This document shows positions 16,549-23,955 of a stretch of DNA of 64,000 bases, in pieces. The first letter of the stretch is position 1; every line of letters begins with the position of its first letter. The position numbers and the translations under genes were made by a program. Under the pieces are notes generated by a model. It did no database searches and had not been told where the DNA came from. It saw only the letters and a program-made list of their open reading frames with translations. Source of the stretch: Kutzneria sp. CA-103260 (GTDB lineage: Bacteria; Actinomycetota; Actinomycetes; Mycobacteriales; Pseudonocardiaceae); NCBI RefSeq assembly GCF_018263855.1, contig NZ_CP073318.1, positions 8,060,001 through 8,124,000 of the forward strand, read 5' to 3'.

Positions 16549-17202
16549 GTGGATACCGTCGATGTGGTGCTGCCGTGTCTCGACGAGGCATTGGCGCTGC
16601 CGGCCGTGCTGACCGCGCTGCCGCCGGGATATCGCGCGATCGTCGTGGACAACGGGTCGTCGGACGGGTCGCCGGAGGTGGCCGCGGCGCATGGCGCCAC
16701 GGTCGTGCGCGAGTCGCGGCGGGGATACGGCGCGGCCGTGCACACCGGTCTTGAGCACGCGACCGCCGACATAGTCTGCTTTCTCGACGCCGACGGGTCG
16801 CTGGATCCCCAGCAGCTGCCCGAACTCGTGCGACGGGTCAGAGACGGCGACGCCGACATGGCTGTGGGGCGGCGAATTCCGCAAGGACGGGGCAGCTGGC
16901 CGTGGCATGCCCGGCTGGGCAACCGCATTCTCGCCGCGTTGATGCGACGGCGGGGCCTGAAGGTGCGGGACATCGCGCCCATGCGGGCCGCCCGCCGTGA
17001 ACAGCTGCTCCGACTCGGCGTCGAGGACCGCGCCTTCGGTTATCCACTCGAACTGCTCATTCGTGCCGCCGACGCGAAATGGCGGGTCGTCGAGTCGGAC
17101 GTGACCTATCGGCCACGGACCGCCGGCACGAAGTCCAAGGTTTCCGGTTCCGTGCGCGGCACCCTGCGGGCCGTGCACGACATGGCGGGGGTGCTGCGAT
17201 GA
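16549..17202 (+). CDS. Family 2 glycosyltransferase
   Basis: A 217-residue GT2-type enzyme of the dolichol-phosphate-mannose-synthase-like kind without membrane segments. Seen are VVLPCLDEALALPAVL at the N-terminus, VVDNGSSDGSPEVA, the metal-binding CFLDADGSLDP (DxD) and VGRRIPQGRGSWPWHARLGN near the acceptor site. GTG start at 16549. It is first in a plus-strand operon with 4-nt overlaps. It probably transfers a sugar to polyprenyl phosphate for use by the divergent GT-C-like membrane protein. Confidence 0.88.
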   Translation: MDTVDVVLPCLDEALALPAVLTALPPGYRAIVVDNGSSDGSPEVAAAHGATVVRESRRGYGAAVHTGLEHATADIVCFLDADGSLDPQQLPELVRRVRDGDADMAVGRRIPQGRGSWPWHARLGNRILAALMRRRGLKVRDIAPMRAARREQLLRLGVEDRAFGYPLELLIRAADAKWRVVESDVTYRPRTAGTKSKVSGSVRGTLRAVHDMAGVLR

Positions 17203-17870
17203 CCGATCGCGCTTGTGTGCTGGTGGTGGCCAAGGCTCCGGTGCCGGGGCTGGCCAAGACCCGGCTGACGCCGGCGGCGACGCCGGAACAGGCCGCCGAG
17301 GTGGCCGCCGCGTCGTTGCTGGACACGCTCGACGCCGTGCTGTCGGTGCCGCGGGTCAGGCGGGTCGTCGCGATGACCGGTGATCTCGAAGCCACCGCGC
17401 GGGCCGCCGAGCTGCGCCGGACATTGCGCTGGTTCGACGTGATTCCCCAGCGTGGCGACGACTTCGCCGAACGGCTGGCGAACGCCCACCACGATGTCGC
17501 CGACCTGCCGGTGGTGCAGATCGGCATGGACACGCCGCAGGTGACGCCCTGGCTGCTCGGCTCGGCGATCGCCGGGACCGTGACCGGCGACGCCGCGCTC
17601 GGCCTCGCCGAGGACGGCGGCTGGTGGGTCCTGGGACTGAAGGATCCATTGCACGCCAGGGCGTTGCGCTACGTCCCGATGTCGCAGCCGGACACCGGCA
17701 GCCGCACCCTGGACGCGTTGCACGACCTGGACCTGCACGTCGCACCACTGCCGGTGCTGTCCGATGTGGACACCGTCGAGGACGCGCGGCGGGTGGCGAA
17801 ACTGGTGCCGGGCAGCAGGTTCGCGGCCGCGGTCGCGGCGATCAGCACGGCCGGGCAGCCCATCCCGTGA
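17199..17870 (+). CDS. DUF2064 / TIGR04282 nucleotidyl-/glycosyltransferase-like protein
   Basis: A 223-residue protein starting at the ATG that overlaps the previous stop (ATGA). The N-terminal VLVVAKAPVPGLAKTRLTPA is the diagnostic motif of the TIGR04282 (DUF2064) family of GT-A-fold enzymes. Also present are VQIGMDTPQVTP and ALGLAEDGGWWVLGL. Family members usually lie next to a GT2 enzyme, as here, and are thought to act in sugar activation or transfer. No substrate is established. Confidence 0.88.
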   Translation: MTDRACVLVVAKAPVPGLAKTRLTPAATPEQAAEVAAASLLDTLDAVLSVPRVRRVVAMTGDLEATARAAELRRTLRWFDVIPQRGDDFAERLANAHHDVADLPVVQIGMDTPQVTPWLLGSAIAGTVTGDAALGLAEDGGWWVLGLKDPLHARALRYVPMSQPDTGSRTLDALHDLDLHVAPLPVLSDVDTVEDARRVAKLVPGSRFAAAVAAISTAGQPIP

Positions 17871-18487
17871 CCACGACCGAGTTCGATCCCGGGCTGCTCG
17901 GCGAGCACTGCTGGCTGGAGTGCGCGAACGGGGAGCGAGTGATGTTGCCGGTGACCAGGTGGCGAGACGATCCGGACAGCGCCGACGAACTGCTGTTGGC
18001 CGCATGCCTCGGGCCGACACTGGACGTCGGCTGCGGCCCGGGTCGACTGGTGGACGCACTGGTCCGACGGGGCGTGATCGCGCTCGGCGTCGACGTGTCG
18101 CCGGTCGCGGTGGAACTGACCACCGCCCGTGGCGCGCCCGCCTTGTGCCGCAACGTGTTCGACCACATCCCCGGCGAGGGCCGCTGGCGGCACGTCCTGC
18201 TGGCCGATGGCAACATCGGCATCGGCGGCGACCCGGTCGCCCTGCTGCGCCGGGTCCGTGAACTGCTCCGGCCGGGCGGCAGCGTGCTGACCGAGCTCGA
18301 CCCGCCCGGCACCGGCCTGCGCCGCCAACAGGTCCGACTGTCCAGTGTGGACGGCCGTGGCGGCTGGTTCGACTGGGCCCGGGTCGGCCCCGACGGCCTG
18401 GACCGCACCGCCGCCGAGGCCGGCCTGGACATCCGATGGCTGAACGAAAGGGGCGGACGGTGGTTCGCCGAGCTCCAGCGGTCCTGA
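17867..18487 (+). CDS. SAM-dependent methyltransferase in glycosyltransferase operon
   Basis: A 206-residue protein with the SAM-binding motif LGPTLDVGCGPGRLVDALVRRG and the acidic residue in GVDVSPVAVEL. LRPGGSVLTELDPPG corresponds to the post-motif strand. It starts at the GTG overlapping the previous stop (GTGA). Homologues usually stand between the DUF2064 gene and the molybdopterin oxidoreductase gene, so the four appear to form a conserved pathway whose product is not known. Confidence 0.84.
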   Translation: MTTTEFDPGLLGEHCWLECANGERVMLPVTRWRDDPDSADELLLAACLGPTLDVGCGPGRLVDALVRRGVIALGVDVSPVAVELTTARGAPALCRNVFDHIPGEGRWRHVLLADGNIGIGGDPVALLRRVRELLRPGGSVLTELDPPGTGLRRQQVRLSSVDGRGGWFDWARVGPDGLDRTAAEAGLDIRWLNERGGRWFAELQRS

Positions 18488-19668
18488 CCAGAGTTCGGGA
18501 CCTGGCCAAGAACCCGCAGGGCCGACTGGGGCTGCTGGTCGAGCGGGCGAAGCGGTTGCAGGACAGGGCGTTCGGACTGCTGCGGTTCAACAGCCGGGTG
18601 CACGACCCCAAGGTGACCTCGCGGGTCGGGACGTGGCTGGGTATCGCGTTCACGATCTGCTTCGTCACCGGCGTGATCAGCCACTTCATCCAGCATCCGG
18701 CCGGGTGGTTCTCCTGGCCGAGCCGCCCGGTCAACCTGTACCGGATCACGCAGGGCGCGCACGTCATCTCCGGGGTGGCGGCGATTCCGCTGCTCATCGC
18801 CAAGCTGTGGACGGTCTACCCGAAGCTGTTCGAGCGGCCGGCCGTGAAGTCCGTCCTGCACGCGCTGGAGCGGATCTCCATTCTGGTGCTGGCCGGGGCG
18901 GCGTTCTTCGAGCTGGCGTCGGGGACGTTCAACGCGGCACAGAACTATCCGTGGAACTTCTTCTTCACCACGGCGCACTACGCGGTGGCCTGGGTGGCTT
19001 TCGGGTCGCTGCTGGTGCACATCGCGGTGAAGCTGCCGCTGATCCGGGAGTCGCTGAGCAAGGACAAGCGCCGCGAGATCGACGTGGGCCGACGGGCGTT
19101 CCTGCGCACGACCTGGCTGACCAGCGGCGTGGCGGTGCTGGTGTTCGGCGGCAGCACGATTCCGTTCCTGCGCAACGTGTCCGCGCTGTCCGAGCGATCC
19201 AACGACGGTCTGCAGGGCCTGCCGGTCAACCGCACGGCCAAGGAAGCCAGTGTGGCGACGGTGGATTCGAGCTGGCGGCTGGAAGTCGTTGGCCCGCAGG
19301 GCACGACGATGTTCTCCCGGGAGCAGTTGCAGACGATGCGGCAGACCACCGCGGCGCTGCCGATCGCCTGCGTCGAGGGCTGGAGCCAGACCGCCAACTG
19401 GACCGGTGTGCCGGTGATGGATCTGCTGGCCGCCGTTGGCGCACCGCCAGGCTCGTCGATCCGGGTCAGCTCGCTGGAGAAGGGCGGCCTGTACAACTCG
19501 ACGACCCTGCCCGGCACGCACACCGCGGATCCGTTGACGCTGCTGGCTTTGCGGCTGGAGGGCCAGGTGCTCGACCTCGATCACGGCTATCCGTGCCGGA
19601 TCATCGCGCCGAGCCGGCCCGGGGTGTTGCAGACCAAGTGGGTGCGACGGCTGGAGGTGATCACGTGA
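18436..19668 (+). CDS. Molybdopterin-dependent oxidoreductase with membrane N-terminal half
   Basis: A 410-residue protein in two parts. Residues 60-210 form four membrane helices resembling a cytochrome b561-like module (SHFIQHP, HVISGVAAIPLL, HYAVAWVAFGSLLVHIAVKL with candidate haem His residues). Residues 225-410 are a sulfite-oxidase-type molybdopterin domain with the Mo-ligating Cys312 in LPIACVEGWSQTANWTGVPV. RRAFLRTTWLTSG precedes that domain and could help its placement. It probably transfers electrons between an extracytoplasmic substrate and quinones. The start overlaps the methyltransferase by 52 nt; a GTG at 18460 is an alternative. It needs molybdopterin, which links it to moaB at 11071. 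Confidence 0.85.
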   Translation: MAERKGRTVVRRAPAVLTRVRDLAKNPQGRLGLLVERAKRLQDRAFGLLRFNSRVHDPKVTSRVGTWLGIAFTICFVTGVISHFIQHPAGWFSWPSRPVNLYRITQGAHVISGVAAIPLLIAKLWTVYPKLFERPAVKSVLHALERISILVLAGAAFFELASGTFNAAQNYPWNFFFTTAHYAVAWVAFGSLLVHIAVKLPLIRESLSKDKRREIDVGRRAFLRTTWLTSGVAVLVFGGSTIPFLRNVSALSERSNDGLQGLPVNRTAKEASVATVDSSWRLEVVGPQGTTMFSREQLQTMRQTTAALPIACVEGWSQTANWTGVPVMDLLAAVGAPPGSSIRVSSLEKGGLYNSTTLPGTHTADPLTLLALRLEGQVLDLDHGYPCRIIAPSRPGVLQTKWVRRLEVIT

Positions 19669-20147
19669 GGACTGCCAGGGCCCTGCTCGGGCTGTTGGGG
19701 CTGGCCGCGCTGGCCTGGGGCGCGTGGATGACGTACCCGATGATCAAGGACGTCTGGACCTGGTTCCTCGCGCCGCCCATCCTCGACGACGCCGTGGTGC
19801 TGCCGGTCGCCGGCCTGGCCAGCCTGGCCGTGGCCCGCTGGACCAGCCCCGCCTGGCGCTGGCCCCTGCACTTCGGCATCGGGTCGACGGCGATCATCAC
19901 CTACCTGGCCGTCACCGAGGCCTGGCGCGAGTACGGCTTCCCGCCGAAACCCGGCCTGCACGACCGGGACTACGTCACCGACACGCTGATCACCCTGGCG
20001 GTCCTGTGGGCGGTGGTCCTGCTCGCCGGCCTGCTGCGGACCCGCACCGCGCGACTCCGAGCTCATGAAGGGGCCCTTCCTGACGTTGAACGTCAGGAAG
20101 GGCCCCTTCATGACACGACAGAACGGGACCAGTCGCTGGCCGGGTGA
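19665..20147 (+). CDS. Small membrane protein partnering the molybdopterin oxidoreductase
   Basis: A 160-residue protein with four hydrophobic segments (ARALLGLLGLAALAWGAWM; DDAVVLPVAGLASLAVA; FGIGSTAIITYLAVTEAW; LITLAVLWAVVLLAGLL). The GTG start overlaps the oxidoreductase stop, so it is the coupled last gene of the operon and a likely subunit or anchor. The final 28 or so codons are read through a perfect 49-nt palindrome (20064-20112), giving a hydrophilic tail unlike the rest. The ancestral stop was probably lost when this element came to lie here. Confidence 0.72.
   Translation: MRTARALLGLLGLAALAWGAWMTYPMIKDVWTWFLAPPILDDAVVLPVAGLASLAVARWTSPAWRWPLHFGIGSTAIITYLAVTEAWREYGFPPKPGLHDRDYVTDTLITLAVLWAVVLLAGLLRTRTARLRAHEGALPDVERQEGPLHDTTERDQSLAG
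20064..20112. terminator. Perfect 49-nt palindrome, terminator-like
   Basis: Two 24-nt arms with a single central G (arms 20064-20087 and 20089-20112); the effective tip is ACGTTGAACGT. It lies at the end of the plus-strand operon, inside the last codons of the small membrane protein. The hairpin at 36372-36420 has a very similar tip (CGTTGACG) but unrelated arms. It can work in both directions, so it may also stop transcription from htrA. Confidence 0.7.
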
Positions 20148-20211
20148 GGGGTTTCCCGGCGAGCTTCTGGTCCCGTTGGCCCGATCCGATGGCGGCGGAT
20201 CGGGATTCCTT

Positions 20212-20245
20212 GGCTGTTCCCGGCCCCCGATTGCCGGGAACAGCC
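20212..20245 (-). terminator. Hairpin downstream of htrA
   Basis: 13-bp stem GGCTGTTCCCGGC / GCCGGGAACAGCC with an 8-nt loop, between the membrane-protein stop and the convergent htrA stop at 20400. A second imperfect hairpin follows at about 20252-20297. The rest of the 20148-20399 interval holds no gene. Confidence 0.6.
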
Positions 20246-20399
20246 GTTCCGTGGATGGATTGGTCCCCGGCCCCGAATTCCGGGAACCGACCCATCCAGG
20301 TCCTGGTTCTGCACTCACGCTCGGCCCCGCCACCGCAAGGGAGCGCGAGGCATCGGCCCCCGAAGGGGCCGAGCCCCGCGCGGAACGCGCGGCAAGAAC

Positions 20400-21971
20400 T
20401 CAGTTCTGGACGTCGATCGTCTTGCCGGTGAGCGTGGCCTGCGCGGTCTTGCCGCTGGACAGGGTGAGCGTCACGTTGTCGCCGGAGGCCTGGGCGTGCA
20501 CGGCGGCGACGAGGCTGTCGGCGTCGGTGACGACCCGGTCGTTGAGCTTGGTGACCACGTCGCCGGCCTTGATGCCGGCCTTGTCGGCGGCGCCGCCCGC
20601 GGTGACGTCCTTGATCGTCGCGCCGGTGCCGTTCTGCGTGTCGGTGACCGACACGCCGAGCTGGGCCTGGGTGGCCTTGCCGGTCTGGATGATCTGCTGC
20701 GCGGTCCGCTTGGCCTGGTCGATCGGGATGGAGAAGCCGATGCCGACCGAGCCGCCCTGGCTCTGCGCGCTGGAGTTGGGGCTGGAGATCGCCGAGTTCA
20801 TGCCGATGACCTGGCCCTGCATGTTCACCAGCGGCCCGCCGGAGTTGCCGGGGTTGATCGCGGCGTCGGTCTGGATGGCGTCCAGCACGGTCTGCTGCGA
20901 GGCGCCCTGCTGCTGTTGCTGTTGCTGCTGGCCGCCGCCGAGCCCGCCGAACGGACCGCCGCCGAAGCCACCGCCGCCTTGTCCCTGGCCCTGGCCTTGC
21001 CCCTGGCCCTGGTCCAGTTCGTCGCCGACGTTGACCGGCCGGTGCAGCGAGGACACGATGCCGCTGGTCACGGTGCCGGCCAGGTCGAACGGCGAGCCGA
21101 TGGCCACCACCTGCTGGCCGATCTGCAGGCTGCTGGACGTGCCGAGGGTGGCGGTCGGCAGCCCGGAGACGCCCTGGGCCTTGATCACGGCCACGTCGGT
21201 CGTGGGGTCCCGGCCGATGATCTTGGCCTGGGCGGTCTTGCCGTTCTGGAAGTCGACCTCGATGGCGCCGCCGCCGATGGCCGAGGCGATCACGTGGTTG
21301 TTGGTGATGATCTGGCCGTCGGAGGAGACGATGAAGCCGGAGCCCTCGCCCTCCTGGGTCTTGATCTCGACGACGGTCGGCAGCACCTTGTTGGCCACGT
21401 CGGTGACCGAGCCCGGCGCGGCGTTGGAGGCGGCCTGCGCGGGGGTGTTGGCGAACACCGAGTTGTACGCGCCGGCGCCGTTGGCGGCGGCCAGGTAGCC
21501 GCCGAGCGCGCCGGCGCCGCCCCCGACCAGCAGCGCCAGCACGGCGACGCCGACCACCAGCTTGGTGCGGCCGGGCTTGCGCGGCGTGGTGTACACCCCG
21601 TGCGGCTGTTCGGCGTTCAGGGTCAGCGGGTTGGTGCCGGGCGGCATCTGGGCGTAGCCGGGCTGCGCGAAGGCGGCCGTGTGCTGGTATTCCGGTTGCT
21701 GGGGGCCGCCGACGGGCTGCGCGGCACCCTGCTGCCACGCCTGCCCAGTCGGCGGTTCCTGACCCGGCAGGCCCTGCTCCTGCGCGGGTCGCTCCTGGCC
21801 CTGCGGAGCCCACGGGCTCCACGAGGGCGTGCCCGGGGCGCCGGCGGCCGGCGGGGCGGCCGGTGGGGTCGCCTCGTGGTTGGCCGCCGGGTCGTGCTGG
21901 GTCGCCTGCTCAGCGGGCTGCTCGGGCCGCTCGGGCGTGGGCCCAGCGGCACCCGGGAAGTTCTCCGTCAT
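20400..21971 (-). CDS. pepD: HtrA/PepD-type membrane serine protease with PDZ domain
   Basis: Envelope-stress protease of 523 residues. A Pro/Gln/Ala-rich cytoplasmic region covers residues 1-130, one membrane helix 138-160, and a trypsin-like domain has the triad His226 (TNNHVIA), Asp259 (TTDVAV) and Ser377 (NPGNSGGPL). A PDZ domain runs from about 430 to 520 (GVSVTDTQNGTGATI, AGIKAGDVVTKLN). An insertion at residues 321-358 made of QG, FGGG and Q repeats sits between Asp and Ser. In mycobacteria pepD follows mprAB and is controlled by MprA; here mprAB lie 7.7 kb away, but a matching repeat lies just upstream of this gene (21995-22011). Confidence 0.93.
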   Translation of the reverse strand: MTENFPGAAGPTPERPEQPAEQATQHDPAANHEATPPAAPPAAGAPGTPSWSPWAPQGQERPAQEQGLPGQEPPTGQAWQQGAAQPVGGPQQPEYQHTAAFAQPGYAQMPPGTNPLTLNAEQPHGVYTTPRKPGRTKLVVGVAVLALLVGGGAGALGGYLAAANGAGAYNSVFANTPAQAASNAAPGSVTDVANKVLPTVVEIKTQEGEGSGFIVSSDGQIITNNHVIASAIGGGAIEVDFQNGKTAQAKIIGRDPTTDVAVIKAQGVSGLPTATLGTSSSLQIGQQVVAIGSPFDLAGTVTSGIVSSLHRPVNVGDELDQGQGQGQGQGQGGGGFGGGPFGGLGGGQQQQQQQQGASQQTVLDAIQTDAAINPGNSGGPLVNMQGQVIGMNSAISSPNSSAQSQGGSVGIGFSIPIDQAKRTAQQIIQTGKATQAQLGVSVTDTQNGTGATIKDVTAGGAADKAGIKAGDVVTKLNDRVVTDADSLVAAVHAQASGDNVTLTLSSGKTAQATLTGKTIDVQN

Positions 21972-21994
21972 GGCAGTAACTGTGCCCGGTGTTG

Positions 21995-22011
21995 CTGAGA
22001 GCGACCTGAGA
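21995..22011 (-). promoter_or_regulatory. Candidate MprA box upstream of pepD/htrA
   Basis: Direct repeat CTGAGA-n5-CTGAGA (21995-22000 and 22006-22011; 11-bp period) starting 24 nt upstream of the htrA ATG. The same spacing and distance occur upstream of mprA (31812-31828). MprA is known to bind paired short direct repeats. The assignment is inferred from the shared pattern and the family. Confidence 0.6.
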
Positions 22012-22041
22012 CCATCCTGGGCGTGTTGTGAGGAATCCCCC

Positions 22042-23148
22042 TCAGATCGCCCGCAACCTCTCAGCTACCTGTTCCGGGGCGGTGTCGTTGATCCACACGG
22101 CCATGCCCGACTCGGATCCGGCCAGGTACTTGAGCTTGTCCGCGGTGCGCAGCACCGAGAACACCTCCAGGTGCAGCCAGGCCAGGTCACGCCCGGTGCG
22201 CACCGGCGCCTGGTGCCAGGCGGCGATGTAGGGCAGCGGCCGGTTGTACAGGCCGTCCAGCCGGCGCAGCACCTCCAGGTAGAGCACCGCGAAGTCGTCA
22301 CGCTCCACTTCGGACAACGCGGGCAGATCGGGCACCTGGCGGTGTGGCACCACGTGCACCTCGACCGGCCAGCGGGCGGCCGAGGGAACGTAGGCCGTCC
22401 AGTGATCGGACGACGCGACGACCCGGGTGCCGGCGGCCCGCTCGGCCGCGAGCACGTCACCGAGCACGTGAGTGCCATGTGCCGCAAGATATTCCCCCGC
22501 GACCTCCAGCATGCGCGAGGTCTTCGGCGTGACGAACGGGTAGCCGTAGATCTGCCCGTGCGGGTGGCTGAGGGTGACGCCGATCTCCTCGCCGCGGTTC
22601 TCGAACGGGAAGACCTGCTCCACGCCGGGCAGCTTGGCGAACGCCTCGGTGCGGTCGGCCCACACGTCGACCACGGTGCGCACGCGGCGCGGGGTCAGCG
22701 CGCCGAACGAGCTGTTGTGGTCGGAGGTGAAGCAGACCACCTCGCACCGGCCGCGGCCGGGGGCGCGGGCCACCATCGGCATCCCGTCCACAGTGGACGG
22801 CACGTCCGGCACCGACTCGGCGAACGACGGGAAGCGGTTCTCGAACACCACCACGTCGTAGCTGGACTCGGGCACCTCGGTGGGCCGCCCGGGCGAGCTC
22901 GGGCACAGCGGGCACAGGTCGGCCGGCGGCTTGTAGGTGCGGGTCTGCCGGTGCGCGGCGATGCCGACCCACTCGTTGGTCAGCGGGTCCCGCCGGACCT
23001 CGCTGTGCGGGGCCTGCTCCGGCAGGTCACGCGTGTCCACGGCGACGCGCTCGGGCGCCGTCGGGGTGTCGTCGAAGTAGATGATCTCGCGGCCGTCCGC
23101 CAACCTCCTGGAGGTGCGCCGGATGCTGCTGGTGGATGCCTCGGTCAC
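22042..23148 (-). CDS. galT: Galactose-1-phosphate uridylyltransferase
   Basis: Leloir-pathway enzyme exchanging UMP between UDP-glucose and galactose-1-phosphate. The 368-residue protein has the zinc-type CPLCPSS motif, ENRFPSF, and the catalytic HPHGQIYGYPF with the UMP-accepting His in the HxH. The GTG at 23148 overlaps the regulator stop by 4 nt, which settles the start. It is the last gene of the lacZ-deoR-galT operon. No galactokinase or epimerase gene is in the window. UDP-glucose comes from galU at 7191. Confidence 0.93.
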   Translation of the reverse strand: MTEASTSSIRRTSRRLADGREIIYFDDTPTAPERVAVDTRDLPEQAPHSEVRRDPLTNEWVGIAAHRQTRTYKPPADLCPLCPSSPGRPTEVPESSYDVVVFENRFPSFAESVPDVPSTVDGMPMVARAPGRGRCEVVCFTSDHNSSFGALTPRRVRTVVDVWADRTEAFAKLPGVEQVFPFENRGEEIGVTLSHPHGQIYGYPFVTPKTSRMLEVAGEYLAAHGTHVLGDVLAAERAAGTRVVASSDHWTAYVPSAARWPVEVHVVPHRQVPDLPALSEVERDDFAVLYLEVLRRLDGLYNRPLPYIAAWHQAPVRTGRDLAWLHLEVFSVLRTADKLKYLAGSESGMAVWINDTAPEQVAERLRAI

Positions 23149-23954
23149 GCACCGACTCCCTGTTGTTCCTGTCCCTGTTTGGCCTGCTCGGCCAGCCGAA
23201 GCTCGCCCACGCTCTCGGTCAACACCTGTTTGGCCTGCTCGGAAAGCCCGGTGTCGCTGACTAACACGTCGGCCTCGTCGAGATCGGCGATGGTGGAGAT
23301 GCCGACGGTGCCCCACTTGGTGCTGTCAGCGACCACGACCACCCGACCGGCGGCGTCCACCAGCGCGCGGTTGGTCTCGCTCTCGTTGAGGTTGGGGGTG
23401 GTGAAGCCAGCTCGCGGGGCCATGCCGTGCACGCCGAGGAAGACCACGTCCAGGTGCAGCGAGCGCAGCGCCTGCACGGCGACCGGACCGACCAGCGCGT
23501 CCGACGGGGTGCGCACGCCGCCGGTGAGCACCACGGTGCGGTCGGTGCGGCCGCGCAGTTGGAGTACGTCGGCCACCCGAATGGAGTTGGTGACCACGGT
23601 CAGGTCGGGCACGTCGTCCAGGAAGCGGGCCATCGTCCAGGTGGTGGTGCCGGCGGACAGGCCGATCGCGGTGCCAGGGCGGACCAGGTCGGCGGCCAGC
23701 CGGGCGATGGCCTCCTTCTCCGGCAGCTGCCGGACCGACTTGGCCTCGAAGCCGGGCTCGTCGGTGCTGCGCCCGCCGACCGTGGTCGCGCCGCCGTAAA
23801 CCTTTTCAAGCAATCCTCGGCCGGCCAACACGTCCAGGTCGCGCCGGACGGTCATGTCCGAGACCCCGAGCCGGACCACCAGGTCGCTGACCTTGACGGC
23901 GCCGATCCGCCGGATCTCCTCCAGGATCACCGCCTGACGCTGCCGTGCGAGCAC
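23145..23954 (-). CDS. DeoR/GlpR-family transcriptional regulator
   Basis: A 269-residue repressor. The N-terminal winged HTH reads RQRQAVILEEIRRIGAVKVSDLVVRLGVSDMTVRRDLDVL, and the C-terminal sugar-phosphate-binding domain has GLSAGTTTWTMA, the family ligand motif. Such regulators are released by phosphorylated sugars such as galactose-1-phosphate or tagatose phosphates. The GTG at 23954 starts 1 nt after the beta-galactosidase stop. Its likely targets are the two promoters at 25948-26176, where a 15-bp element is present before each gene. Confidence 0.92.
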   Translation of the reverse strand: MLARQRQAVILEEIRRIGAVKVSDLVVRLGVSDMTVRRDLDVLAGRGLLEKVYGGATTVGGRSTDEPGFEAKSVRQLPEKEAIARLAADLVRPGTAIGLSAGTTTWTMARFLDDVPDLTVVTNSIRVADVLQLRGRTDRTVVLTGGVRTPSDALVGPVAVQALRSLHLDVVFLGVHGMAPRAGFTTPNLNESETNRALVDAAGRVVVVADSTKWGTVGISTIADLDEADVLVSDTGLSEQAKQVLTESVGELRLAEQAKQGQEQQGVGA

Positions 23955-23955
23955 C

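Noticed and set aside
16417..17178. N-terminal extension of the membrane protein gene at 15178
   Set aside because: The extension is exactly antisense to a clear GT2 glycosyltransferase, and the hydrophobic family-like start is the ATG at 16416.
22028..23799. Long plus-strand frames opposite galT and the DeoR gene
   Set aside because: They are antisense to two well-recognised proteins and have shadow-frame composition.
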